From Pegoplata infirma (lineage: Eukaryota > Arthropoda > Insecta > Diptera > Anthomyiidae), in NCBI GenBank assembly GCA_963921195.1, contig OY992537.1, positions 178,205,021-178,269,020 of the forward strand: a stretch of 64,000 nt of DNA. The letters are read 5' to 3'. A program made the translations under genes and the position numbers. Shown piece by piece: positions 23,331-34,154 of this stretch. Positions within the stretch are counted from its first letter, which is position 1. The number at the start of each line of letters is the position of its first letter. The notes beneath the pieces were generated by a model. It was given only the letters and a program-made list of their open reading frames with translations, was not told the origin of the DNA and did not search any database.

Positions 23331-23929
23331 ATTTTTTTATTGATTTAAAATTGATTGCCTAAGGGTGATACAGAAAAGATTTATATTAATAAATTTATAA
23401 GGCAGAAAGATATCAATATAAATTAGTTAATAAGCTAATGATAGACATTAATTTGTGTCAATAAAAAGTTTTAGTTCGCTAATATGAGCCGTACGAATGT
23501 CCCCTTTATCCCGACCTCGAATCTGCAAAATGACTTTCGACGGAAGCGCGATAACGGTGTATGGACCCTCGAATTTAGGAGCCAATTTTGCGGCGAAGTT
23601 GTCAGAGGCTTTCGATAATGGGTGCTGACGAACCAGCACCTGTTGACCAATTTCCAATAGCGTCTTCGCAAGTTGTAATAGCGTTGCTGATATTGTAATG
23701 CTTTAGTTAAATTGTGCCGTACAATTCTAAGATATCTTTCATTTGAACTGCTTTCTCGGGAGGATGTTGTTTTGTTGTCACCGTCAGTGAAGCAAGCCGG
23801 TCGGCGCGGCTGACGGCTGAGTCGCTAAGCCGATATTTTTCCACGAGCCGCGCCGCCGCCGATATCATCGGCTGATCGGCGGCTCAAACTCCAGCCGATT
23901 TTGGCGGTTCCATTTGGATATTAAAATTT

Positions 23930-24180
23930 CTAAAAGTCATATTGGAATTCAAAAAGTCCAATTAAAATATAGAAATCACAACTGAAATTAAAAAATTCGC
24001 ATTCTCAGAAAAACTAATAGAGAATTACAATTTCTGAATGACTATTGGCCTTTTCCAAATTTCAAATGAAATTTCTAGGTTTCAATACTTTTTTCTAGAT
24101 TTCATTTGAATTTCAGCTAAACTTTTCTCAAATTTAATTGCCATTGCTGAATTTTAATTGTCTGTTTTATTTGTGTTTTA
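23930..24180. repeat. degenerate relative of the CAATTGAAATTC foldback
   Basis: Words such as 'GGAATTCAAAAAGTCCAATT' precede a centre near 24020-24040. Their inverse ('AAATTTCAAATGAAATTTCT') follows it. It looks like an old, short version of the foldback at 20308-21610. Confidence 0.4.
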
Positions 24181-24704
24181 TATTGTTGGGCTTTATATTT
24201 CATAATTTAATAGGTATATTAGTTCGGTTTGAGTCCTTATTATTTCTGAGAAATAATAACTTGTTTACAAATTAAAAAAAAATTGACATCCACGGCACTT
24301 TGCATTTATTTTCAATGTAAAATCTTACTCAAAATCCGAAAATGTTTTAATATTTGAAAAGTTTATGTAAAAGTTATTCATATCTTTTTTATTCAAATTC
24401 CCAATAAAATTACGTAACTTTTGCAAGAAATCCGGAATCGGTACGATCAAGGAAACCATCAGGATATTATAAGGAAGTTCAAAATATCCTTTTTATGGTT
24501 ATATCCTTATAAGTATCCGAAGTTTGCAAGAAATTTCCTGTTCAAAACAGATGTGTTAAGTAGACGCTCCAATAAAAAGAAAATCTAAAATCCATTAAGT
24601 ATATCCTGAAATATTTGCAAAAGTTAAAATATTGAACCAAATTTGAATATTTTTTTCATACATTTGTTCGTACCAATTTTTATGATTTTTTTGTTAAAAT
24701 TAAA

Positions 24705-25985
24705 AAAAGAAGATTAAATCACATTTTCTAAAAATGTTTGCCTCCTAAAAACGAATCTGACACCAAAAAATTGTATCAAATCGCCTTCTCGAGATATAGT
24801 CATTTTTAATTTTTGTGGACCAAGTTCAAATAAATAAAAATATGAATAACTTTAACATACACTTTTTCAATATTAAAAAAAAACAAGTAGAAAAGTTAAA
24901 TTCGACTTGGCCGAATCTATAAATACCCTCCACAATGCCCATTTTAAGTGATAGTAAATTTTCCAACGTGAAAAAAATAACAGTTTTGATTGGAAATATT
25001 TTGTTTTGTGTAAAAAAACTTTTTTTTATTAATTTTTGAAAAAAAAAAAAAATTTACTAATTTTTTTTTTGAGTGTAAAATTTTTTTTGAGTGTATTTTT
25101 TTTTTTTGTTTTAGTGTAAAAAAACTTTTTTTTGAAAAAAAAAAAAAAATAATTTACCAATTTTTTTTTGAGTGTAAAATTTTTTTGAGTGTAAACTTTT
25201 TTTGAGTGTATTTTTTTTTTTTTTTTGTTTTAGTGTAAAAATATTTTTGTGTGACAAAAATACCTTTTAAAATATTTTTCTGACTTACAAATGTTTTTAA
25301 AACATATGTTTAACGGGTTTTCAACACTTGAATTTAAGGTGGAACTAATCTGAAATTTACGGTTTTGCTAATAACTTTTAAATCACTGGACCGATTTGGC
25401 TGAAATTTAAAACAAACCGGACCAGAGGAACGCTAAATATATATGCCACACTTCATCACCCTCAGAATTGCCGTTCGAAAGTTACCGTGTGTTTTATTTC
25501 GTAAATTCCAGAAAAACCCTTGCCGAAATTCACTCATTTGCTTATAACTTTTGAACCACTGGACCGATTTCGCTGGATTGCAATACCAACCTGACCAGGT
25601 AAATGTCCAACATATATGCCAAACTTCAGGAGTCTCCGTAAAGTCTTCCAAAAGTTAGCGTGTTTTCAACAGACAGACAGACAGACGGACAGACGGACGG
25701 ACGGACGGACATCGCTAGATCGTCTTAAAATCGATCGAGGATCATGAATATATATACTTTATGGGGTCCTAGACCAATATTTCGAGGTGTTACAAACGGA
25801 ATGACAAACTTATATATACCCTCTATCACTAGAGTGGAGGGTATAAAAATCGTTTTGAGCGCTTAGTCCACAAAAAATGAAAATGTCTATATATCGAGAA
25901 GGCGATTCGATACAACTTTTCTGATGACAGATTCGTGTTTAGGAGGCCAAAATACTTTAGAAAATGTATCCAACATGTCTGTGCA
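24705..25985. repeat. inverted repeat with a Helentron in the loop
   Basis: The arm at about 24720-24835 ('TTTGCCTCCTAAAAACGAAT', 'CGCCTTCTCGAGATATAG') returns in inverse at about 25858-25970. The whole minus-strand Helentron at 24881-25849 lies between the arms. Confidence 0.7.
24881..25849 (-). mobile_element. mini-me/DINE-1-type Helentron element
   Basis: Read on the minus strand it starts with TTTTTATACCCTCCACTCTA, whose first half folds back as GGAGGGTATA. Next come 'AAATATTGGTC', a (GTCY)n stretch (25670-25711, seen here as GACR repeats) and text like 'GGTCCAGTGGTTCAAAAG'. It ends with the hairpin TTCGGCC...GCCGAA-type sequence and ACTTGTTT. This order is that of dipteran mini-me/DINE-1 non-autonomous Helentrons. 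A stretch at 25010-25240 repeats 'TTTTTTGAGTGTA' several times and may be internal slippage. Confidence 0.75.
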
Positions 25986-26086
25986 AAAACCGTGTAGAGT
26001 AGTGTTAATGTTTATATATTTTTAACGAAAATAGCAGTTAACTTTAATTTTTTGCCCACCCCAAAATAATGGCCTAGATACGCTTA

Positions 26087-27272
26087 TGCCTACACCACTC
26101 TATGGTACAGGGTACAGATGGTCGCGTGAGTAACTTTTGACTCACACTCACGAGTACTCACACAAACTTCACTCACGAAACTTTTTTTTATAAAAAAAAA
26201 TTTGCTTTTTTTGGAATGAAAGAAAATATGAAAAGAAAATAAAGCACGCAAAAAAAAAAAACACTCACGCAAACTCACTCACGCAATTTTGTTCCACTCA
26301 CTCACAACCACTTGAGTAAAATTGAGTTTCAGTCACACTCAAGCGTGTATCACGCACAAATCTGCTCATGTGCCCATCTCAAGTACAGGGTATTATGAGT
26401 TTGTCTTAATGTTTGTAACTATCCGAAATATTGGTCCAAAACCAAACTTCAAGTATAGCGATCGATTTAGAATCACTTTTTGGGTCGATTTTGCGATGTC
26501 CGTCTATGTAAACATAGTGAGCACGATACAGGTCGCAACAACCAATTGATTTGACTGAAATTAAATTTATGCTTCCTTTTTCCCCAAGGAAGAAGCCTCT
26601 CGAAATTAAAAAAAATAATCGGTCCATGTTTTGACCTAGCCCCCATGCAAACGCCCCCCAAATTTGGCTAACATTACTTTTATACCCGTAATTTAACAGG
26701 TATCCTTTCGAAATTTAGCATGTGAATAAATAAATACCCCAAAAATAACATATTTTGTAATCATATATTTGGAATGTTTCCAAATTATAAAGAAATCTGA
26801 CCATTTCTACTTGTTGTCCCCACACTAACAAAAGAGCTAACTTAATTTTGGCATACTATTTTCTTCAAAATAGTTCATAAATTTTACCACAATTTAGTAA
26901 AATTTAACTAAAAGTTTAGAAATTTAGAAAAGTTTTGAAACTTTCTACCCATTAGTTTATCATATTTATATTCTAAGATTTAAGAAAGTTTTTTTTTTCA
27001 CTACTTTAGTAAATTTTTTAAAAGTTGTGAATTTTTTTTTAAAACATAAAATGGCGATATCTAAACTAAAAACTAAGATTTCAAACCGAAAAAAACTTGT
27101 TGAGCGGTGTAATTAGACCATTCTTGGACTCAAATTAAGTTTGTGCACTAATTAAAGATGTCACAAAATATAGATCCAATCGGTTCATGTTTGGACTTCG
27201 GATACATTTTCCGGAAAACACTGGTGTAGGGTATAAGGTCGGTCTTGACCCACTATAATTTTCTTACTTGTT
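26087..27272 (+). mobile_element. mini-me/DINE-1-type Helentron, interrupted by a hAT MITE
   Basis: The left end 'CCTACACCACTCTATGGTAC' and 'AGGGTATTATGAGTTTGT' match the element at 53187-53952. The body contains 'GATGTCCGTCTATGTAAACA', a reduced GTCY motif, and the tail 'CTATAATTTTCTTACTTGTT'. The hAT MITE at 26113-26382 sits in its first 30 bases. Confidence 0.7.
26113..26382. mobile_element. 270-bp hAT MITE, 8-bp TSD GTACAGGG
   Basis: The left end TACAGATGGTCGCGTGAG and the right end GTGCCCATCTCAA are imperfect inverses of the TAGAGATGGGCG family. GTACAGGG is duplicated at 26105-26112 and 26383-26390. The related Helentron at 53187 shows the uninterrupted sequence (TGGTACAGGGTATAATGAG). 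Internal words alternate 'CACTCACG' and 'GTGAGT'. Confidence 0.88.
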
Positions 27273-27600
27273 ACCATAACTCCAATCAAATGGTAATTAA
27301 ACCATTAATTGATCGACCACTTGTTCGGTGATTAATATGCCTAGATTTAAACCGTTTTTTACTATACAAAAGCGGCGCAGCCGAATTTTTTTTTCAGCCG
27401 CGCTGTTCTAAAAAAAAACGCGGCGCGCAGCCGAAACGCCGCCGCCGCCGAAAATTTTTGCTCTTCAGCCGCCGCCGAAAATTATGCATCGGCTTGCTTC
27501 ACTGGTCACCGTACCCTCAGTTACTTCATCATATAATGCCCGTGGTAGCCTTGGCTCTCGCCCTTGTATTAACAAGTAAGAGTGTTAAATGGTGAGTTTA

Positions 27601-28910
27601 AAAAGTCGACATGTTTTGTACCAAACACCCAATTTGAGATGTTTTGCGCATATAAAAAATGTATGGGAAAACATGTAGAAAATGACAAAATTTCCTCAAA
27701 ACACTCTGATTTGCCCAAATCATGCCACTGGAAACATACTATAAATGAATTAAATTTTTGTTGATATAAATCAAAACGAAGTTTCAAATTAATGTTGAAA
27801 CAATGACCGGCGGGTTCGTTTTTATTATTGTCCAATTATTATTAGGAGACTGATTTGTGGTTAGGTACCTTTTTAGTTTTCTTAATAGCTCCACGAGCAA
27901 CATCGGGGTTAACACCAGCAGTAACACAACATTGGGGTTTGCAGCAGCAGTAACAACAACATCGGGATTTACAGCAGCAACATCGGGATTCACAGCAGCA
28001 GTAACAGCAAAGTTTTTATTTCCAACAGCAGCAACATCATCACAATAAACTTCTCAAGAAGTTTGCATGTCATCATTATCGGCAAATACCTCATTAGCAA
28101 CATCATGTTATCCTTGTATCCAATGTAGTTGGTGAAGGAGTGGCAATCTTTTTATTTTTTTTAAGGTTCTTTGGACGGAACTATAATTTTCCATAATTTT
28201 CCTTATATTTAAGGAATTTTTTTTTCTAAATTTTTATCTCGTTCATATTCCAACATTTTTATTAGCCCACAAGTAGGCTTTTGAGTGAGCTGCTATCGGA
28301 ACTTGGGCTTAAAAGTTTTTTACCCATCGTTCCCTGAATGGCACTTCTTGCACAACTACTATCATCAACATTGAGCGTCTAAAAAAAATGAAATACATTT
28401 TTTTTTTGTTTTTTAATCATTAATTATTTTTTTAAATCAGTAATGAAAATTATTTTGGTACAAACATAACATTTTAAAAACGATTAACAAATTTGGAACC
28501 AGAAAAATATTTTATAATATTTTTATTTATAAATATTTTTTTTTATAAAAACTAACAAAAAAACAAAATTTTAAATAAAATAGTAGTACTTTATTTCTTC
28601 ACTCTAATAAAATTTTAATTAAAAAAAAATTTACATTATGAACTTTCAAAAAAATCTTCAATTTATAAATTTCACTTTTAAAATATTTAAATTTTTGTTT
28701 GAATCTTTAATAACACTGTGCTACAAAAAACACAAAATCGAATTTACTTTTTAAATGAGGGAGTTAAGGTTGTAGGTCTCGTCGAAAAGATCACAAAAAT
28801 GTCCATCAAACTTGCCAGACACCCTCAAATTTAAGAGTTATTGTCAAAAAAACATTTTTTTGGGACTTTTCTCACTAAACCTTGTGCAATTCAGAGCAAC
28901 CGATTTTTAT
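27601..28910. other. AT-rich stretch with a CAGCAG-rich patch
   Basis: A short low-complexity patch of 'AGCAGCAACATCGGG'-like words lies at 27880-28035. The rest is AT-rich with no ends or motifs I can support. Confidence 0.45.
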
Positions 28911-29519
28911 TTTTATACCCTCCACTTAGTGATAGAGGGTATATATAAGTTTGTCATTCCGTTTGTAACTCATCGAAATATCGGTCTGGGACCCCATAAA
29001 GTATATATATTCATGATGTCCGATCGATTTTAAGACATTCTAGCGATGTCCGTCTGTCTGTCTGTCTGTGGAAAATGCTCTCGCGGACAAAATATTACAC
29101 AGAGATGACTGAAACTTAACATGTATATTGGAAGTTCTCCCGAGAAGTTTGGTATTGCATTTGAGCGATATCGGTTCAGCGGTTCAAAAGTTATGAACGA
29201 AAATGTAAGCACACCTCAAAAATTTCAGTACATTCAAGATAACCTAAAAATACAAAATGTTTTAATTCGGCTTCTGGTTGACATATGTGAACATAATTGG
29301 TATTTAAACAAGTACGAACATATTTTTTGACAAAAAAAGAAAAAAATCGCGGATTTTTTTTTTTTTACCAAAATTTTTTTTCGCGGAAATTTTTTAAAAT
29401 TTTTTTTTTTTTTCAAAAGTAATTTCCTTTTAAATAAAGTTTTTTGCAATAATCTTTTTGAAATTGTGGAGGGTATCACTACATTCGGCAAGGCCGAATT
29501 TAACTTTTTTACTTGTTTT
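28911..29519 (+). mobile_element. mini-me/DINE-1-type Helentron, near-complete
   Basis: Begins TTTTATACCCTCCACTTAGT with the fold-back GATAGAGGGTATA. Then come 'GTTTGTAACTCATCGAAATA', the (GTCY)n block GTCCGTCTGTCTGTCTGT at 29049-29066, and 'TTGAGCGATATCGGTTCAGC'. It ends with the stem-loop TTCGGCAAGGCCGAA (29484-29498) and ACTTGTTT. This is the cleanest Helentron in the window. Confidence 0.8.
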
Positions 29520-29837
29520 AATATTTTTTTGTGTGTAAGGACACCTCAAAAATTTTGGTACATTCAACATAACCTAAAAATTCTTTAATTCGGATGCTGG
29601 TTGACATAAGTAAACATAATTGAACACCAAATGGTATACAAGTACGAACATATTTTTTGACAAAAAAAGATAAAAATCGCGGATTTTTTTTACCAAATTT
29701 TTTTTTCGCCGATTTTTTTTTTTTCAAAAGTAATTTTCTTTTTAAAAAAGTTTTTTGCGATAAAAACTTTTTAAAATTGTGGAGGGTATCGCTACATTCG
29801 GCAAATCCGAATTTAACTTTTTTACTTGTTTTAACTG
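29520..29837 (+). repeat. tandem duplicate of the Helentron 3' half
   Basis: The sequence from 'GACACCTCAAAAATTTTGGT' to 'TTTTTTACTTGTTTTA' repeats 29210-29520 in direct order, with diverged T-rich tracts and an altered hairpin (TTCGGCAAATCCGAA). 3'-end tandem duplication is known for Helentrons. Confidence 0.65.
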
Positions 29838-29849
29838 TTTTGGATAGGG

Positions 29850-30400
29850 CTTTAAAATCGTCATAAATTACATTAAAAGCCGGTAAATTTTACGAGGGTG
29901 TCGAGTAAAATTGAAGGTACTTGTAGAAAACTCGTAATTTTCACAAAAAAAAAAATTACAATTTGGAAGCATATAAGCGGGCAAATTTTACACGATGGCA
30001 TTTCCCAATAATACAATCTATAAAGTGCTTTTGGATAATTTACCTAAGTTTTTTAGAGTAAAAACTTTGGTAAGTTATCCAAAACTACTTTATAGGTTGT
30101 AATTAAACCAAAAACGGGCACAATTTTTTAAATTTTTTTTGTGTGTTGGAATGACCCCGCTCAAACTTGGCACTGAAAATCAGAAGTTTATGAAAAAAAA
30201 AAAAAAAACAGTGAGAACATCTAACGAGTTTATAAATAATTTTTACAAAGTTAAACATTCGCTTGTGAAACATTTACGCGGGCGCATTTAAATGATATTT
30301 GTTTTTATTTTGTGTCAAGTTGAAGAAAATGAATGAGAATTCTTATAACTGACACTTAAAAGTGTAGTTAATAAACAAGAAAATTAAAGTGGGGAATGCA
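29850..30400. mobile_element. MITE family 1, internal fragment, with a hairpin insertion
   Basis: Words shared with copy A and C ('GGTAAATTTTACGAGG', 'GGAAGCATATAAGCGGGC', 'GGAATGACCCCGCTCAAAC') run in the same order. Terminal repeats are missing. A ~95-bp hairpin (30012-30106, arms 'CTATAAAGT...TTTTGGATAA') is inserted within the fragment. Confidence 0.65.
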
Positions 30401-30921
30401 TTTAATTTGCATTATTAACATGATAATGTTTTTAGGCTGGGGTCTAATTTTAAAAAAGTTGCAGGACGCCACCTCAGTTTGACTATATAAGCTAACGATT
30501 ACACAAAAAAGAAAATGAGAATTACAGTTTTCATTTTATTACAACCTTAAACTTCGATAATTATTTAAAATTAATAAATAAAATAAAAAACACATAGTTC
30601 TAGGCGCCGCTACTCGATTAACGCAGTATTGCCATACCAAATATCGCATTTCCAATTAGATTAGTTACCATCATCGCAAAACTAACCAGTATATTTGAAA
30701 ATAGAATATCTACAAGCAAGAACAACATAAAAAGAGCCGCCTGGCGGAAATTTTATAAGTATTCGTTTTTTGTAGTAGAGATGCGAACGTGACACGTGAT
30801 TACGCGTGATCATGAGTGAAATTTACGCTTGATTAAAAAAAAAATTTCGTACGTGAGATTGCGTGAGTAATTTTGGCTTCGTCAGTTTGCGTGATTGTTG
30901 TGTGCTGTCTAAAACAGAAAA

Positions 30922-33068
30922 CTACACCATTTACAGATAAAATTCGAAAAAGATCAATTGTTATTCGAAGATTATATTTGTAATTCGAAGATTCCATTTG
31001 TAATTCGAAGATTCCATTTGTAATTCGAAGATTCCATTTGTAATTCGAATAATCCAATTGTAACTCGAAGATTCCATTTGTAATTCGAAGATTCCAATTG
31101 TAATTCGTAAAAGATCAATTGTAATTCGTAAAAGATCAATTGTAATTCGTAAAAGATCAATTGTAATTCGTAAAAGATCAATTGTAATTCGAAAAAGATC
31201 AATTGTAATTCGAAGATTCCAATTTTAATTCGTAAAAGATCAATTGTAATTCTAAAAAGATCAATTGTAATTCGAAAAAGATCAATTGTAATTCGAAAAA
31301 GATCAATTGTAATTCGTAAAAGATCAATTGTAATTCGAAAAAGATCAATTGTAATTCGTAAAAGATCAATTGTAATTCATAAAAGATCAATTGTTATTCG
31401 AAGATTCCAATTGTAATTCGTAAATTATCCATGGAAATTCAGTTGATGTTTTTCGAATTACAATTGGAATCTTCGAATTACAATTGATCTTTTACGAATT
31501 ACAATTGATCTTTTACGAATTACAATTGATCTTTTTCGAATTACAATTGATCTTTTACGAATTACAATTGGAATCTTCGAATTACAAATGGAATCTTCGA
31601 GTTACAATTGGATTATTCGAATTACAAATGGAATCTTCGAATTACAAATGGAATCTTCGAATTACAAATGGAATCTTCGAATTACAAATATAACACTGTG
31701 TGACGGTGAAAAAGTAACCTGGGTTTTGACCATCAATTTTACATAATTCGGGCATGCTGATTCCAATGGTCCAAGCCATTTTGAAATCTAAGGTACAGTT
31801 TTTTCGCAAAACGTCTTTAAAGTTTTTCACGTCCCCGTGAAGTTTTTTGAATAAAAAATATTTTGTGTGCGAAAAAGTCAGTCGTTTATAGTTGAAATTA
31901 AAGGATTATATCTGTAACTACATTTTAACTACAAATTCCGCTACTAAAAGTTTAAAACTTTAACAGTGTTTCGCGTTTTATCCCATTTTTTCTCATTTTT
32001 TAGCATTTTCGCGATTTTAAATGCCTAAATAAATTCCGACCTAAACAACCGTTTCAGCTTAGTATATTTGCACCAAAGGAAATATATTCCCATTAAAATA
32101 TTTTTCATTTATCAATCGCATAGCACTAAAATTGCGCGATTTGTCAAAATTTCTCTATGACAGCATCACTTTCCAACAGGACCACAAGGTCCAGATTTTG
32201 ATATATTGTGTAAAAACCTCAAAAAAGTATTTGTGCCAAATTTCAAACAAAAATGTTTTCATATTAAAAAGTTTTAATAAAAAAACATTTATTTCGCCCT
32301 ACTAAATTATATTAAACAAGTGTTTTATTTAAATTAGTAGTATTTAGTACAATGTTTTCCTTTTGTTTTTGTAATTAAAATTTAATAATTTAATTTAGTA
32401 AGGTGAAATAAAAGTTTTTCTACAATAACTTTTGAAGTTGAAAACATTTTTGTTTGAAATTTGACACAATTACTTTTTTGAGGATTTAACATAATATGTC
32501 AAAAGCTGGACCTTGTGGTCATCTTGGAAAGTGATGCAGTCATAGAGAGATTTTGACTAATCCCTCATTTTTGGAGTGATGCGCTTGGTAGTTGAAACGT
32601 ATTTTCATAGAAATATATCCCATTTGCTGCATTTAAACTAATCTGAAGCGGTTGTTTAGGTCGGTATTTACTTAAGCATTTAAAATCGCGAAAATGCAAA
32701 AAAATTGGAAAAACGGGATAAAACGCGAAATATCACTTGAATTTCAAACATTTGATAGCGGATATGGTACTTAAAATTTAGCTACAGTTACAGTCCTTCA
32801 ATTTCAATTGCAAAAGAGGGACTTTTTTGCATACAAAAACTTTTTTATTTCAAAAAGTTCACGGGGACGTGAAAATCTTTGAAGACATTTCGCGAAAAAA
32901 CTGTACCTTAGATTTAAAAATGGTTTGCACCATTGGATTCAGCATGTCCGAAATATATAAAATTGATGGTCAAATGTCAGGTTACTTTTAACATCCAAGA
33001 TTTTGTCACGCTGTGTAATCTTCGAATAACAATTGATCTTTTTCGAATTTTATCTGTAAATGGTGTAG
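30922..33068. mobile_element. foldback with ~21-bp tandem-unit arms (unit CAATTGTAATTCGTAAAAGA), split
   Basis: Tips CTACACCATTTACAG and its inverse. The left arm (about 30960-31430) and the inverse arm (31450-31690) are head-to-tail units of about 21-22 bp alternating two variants (CAATTGTAATTCGTAAAAGAT and CAATTGTAATTCGAAGATTC, the latter often with CATTTG). The inverse arm is cut by the 1322-bp element at 31694-33015 and ends at 33068. Without that insertion the foldback is about 0.8 kb. Confidence 0.85.
31694..33015. mobile_element. 1322-bp element with CACTG-type ends, TSD TAA, copy 1
   Basis: Left end CACTGTGTGACGG; right end is the inverse of CACAGCGTGAC. TAA is present on both sides (31691-31693 and 33016-33018). 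The intact array unit at 30971-30992 shows the pre-insertion sequence in inverse. The two halves are diverged inverse copies, with words such as 'TTCACGTCCCCGTGAA' on the left and 'TTCACGGGGACGTGAA' on the right. Three-base targets with CACT tips suggest the CACTA/CMC group; TWA targets also occur in PIF/Harbinger. No transposase. Confidence 0.82.
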
Positions 33069-33362
33069 TTTTCTGTTTTAGACAGCACACAACAATCACG
33101 CAAACTGACGAAGCCAAAATTACTCACGCAATCTCACGCACGAAATTTTTTTTTTAATCAAGCGTAAATTTCACTCATGATCACGCGTAATCACGTGTCA
33201 CGTTCGCATCTCTACTACAAAAAACGAATACTTATAAAATTTCCGCCAGGCGGCTCTTTTTATGTTGTTCTTGCTTGTAGATATTCTATTTTCAAATATA
33301 CTGGTTAGTTTTGCGATGATGGTAACTAATCTAATTGGAAATGCGATATTTGGTATGGCAAA

Positions 33363-33836
33363 TTACAATTGATCTTTTCGAATTACAATTGTTCTTTTAC
33401 GAATTACAATTGGAATCTTCGAATTACAATTGATCTTTTTCGAATTACAATTGATCTTTTTCGAATTACAATTGATATTTTACGAATTACAATTGATCTT
33501 TTACGAATTACAATTGATCTTTTACGAATTACAATTGATCTTTTTCGAATTACAATTGATCTTTTGCGAATTACAATTGATCTTTTACGAATTACAATGG
33601 ATCTTTTACGAATTACAATTGATCTTTTACGAATTACAATTGATCATTTACGAATTACAATTGGAGTCTTCGAATTACAAATGGAATATTCGAATTGCAA
33701 TTGGAGTATTCTAATTACAAATGGAATCTTTGAATTACAAATGGAATCTTCGAATTACAAATGGAATCTTCGAATTACAAATAGAATCTTCGAATTACAA
33801 TTGATCTTTTTCGAATTACATCTGTAAATGGTGTAG
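33363..33836. repeat. second inverse arm of CAATTGTAATTC units
   Basis: About 21 units of the same family, all in the inverse orientation, ending in the tip TCTGTAAATGGTGTAG. It may be the original right arm of the foldback whose left tip is at 30922. Confidence 0.75.
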
Positions 33837-34154
33837 TAAGAAAATCGTCATCATATTGAATTTAAAGGGTAACTAATACAAAATTGTGATTAAAATAAGC
33901 TTTTATGATTAATTTTAGGAAATTAAATACCTTTTGTACAAGAATTTGACATAAAGTCAAATAAAATTTAGTTTATTTTATTTTCGTGAGTCTTTGTAAG
34001 CGTGATTATTTCGTGAGCGTGACAAAAATTTTACCTACTCACGTGAGCGTGCGTAAACGTAAGCAGAAAAAACAATTTTGTAAGTGAGCAATACTTTTAT
34101 TTCGTGTGCGTGAGTAAGTCAAAATTCACTCACGCGCCCATCTCTATTTTGTAG

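Larger units (their letters stand above)
23785..27504. mobile_element. 3.7-kb hAT element (TIR CAGTGAAGCAAGCCG), 8-bp TSD GTCACCGT
   Basis: Ends CAGTGAAGCAAGCCG on the left and its inverse on the right. A perfect 8-bp duplication, GTCACCGT, is at 23777-23784 and 27505-27512. GC-rich subterminal zones full of 'GCCGCCGCCG' words (23795-23895 and 27370-27480) contrast sharply with the AT-rich interior. The interior carries no transposase. It holds a degenerate tandem-unit foldback remnant (about 23930-24180), an inverted pair with a Helentron in the loop, and a second Helentron. Confidence 0.92.
23448..27600 (-). pseudogene. gypsy-type integrase C-terminal region, split by a hAT element
   Basis: The open end of the frame (23657-23448) reads MEIGQQVLVRQHPLS, then KLAPKFEGPYTVIAL, and ends in TAHISELK. 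This is the chromatin-facing C-terminal part of a Ty3/gypsy integrase. Upstream codons continue, with frame breaks, to about 23776. They resume after the inserted hAT element at 27513-27600 (TEG.., the region before the C-terminal module). Joining the two sides across the 8-bp duplication makes one continuous integrase segment. The catalytic core, RT and LTRs are not seen. The element is inactive. Confidence 0.75.
30629..33362. repeat. large inverted duplication around a tandem-unit foldback
   Basis: 30629-30921 is repeated in inverse at 33069-33362. It includes the words 'GAGCCGCCTGGCGGAAATTT' and 'TAGAGATGCGAACGTGACAC'. The duplicated DNA includes about 147 bp that lies outside the hAT end at 30776, so the inversion copied flanking sequence too. 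Confidence 0.8.
30776..34146. mobile_element. hAT element with TAGAGATG ends, 8-bp TSD TTTTGTAG
   Basis: The left end TAGAGATGCGAACGTGACAC and the right end CGCCCATCTCTA belong to the same TIR class as 59653 and 26113. TTTTGTAG is duplicated at 30768-30775 and 34147-34154. The subterminal zones alternate 'CGTGAGT' and 'ACTCACG'. The interior has been filled by the tandem-unit foldback, the 1322-bp element and the inverted flank copy. The alternative is that the matching 8 bp are coincidental after rearrangement. Confidence 0.65.

Noticed and set aside
33369..33827. Open frames of repeating LRITIDL / IFYELQL heptads (also at 30972-31390 and 31484-31693)
   Set aside because: Same artefact in the second satellite family. 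They are open in several frames and both strands.
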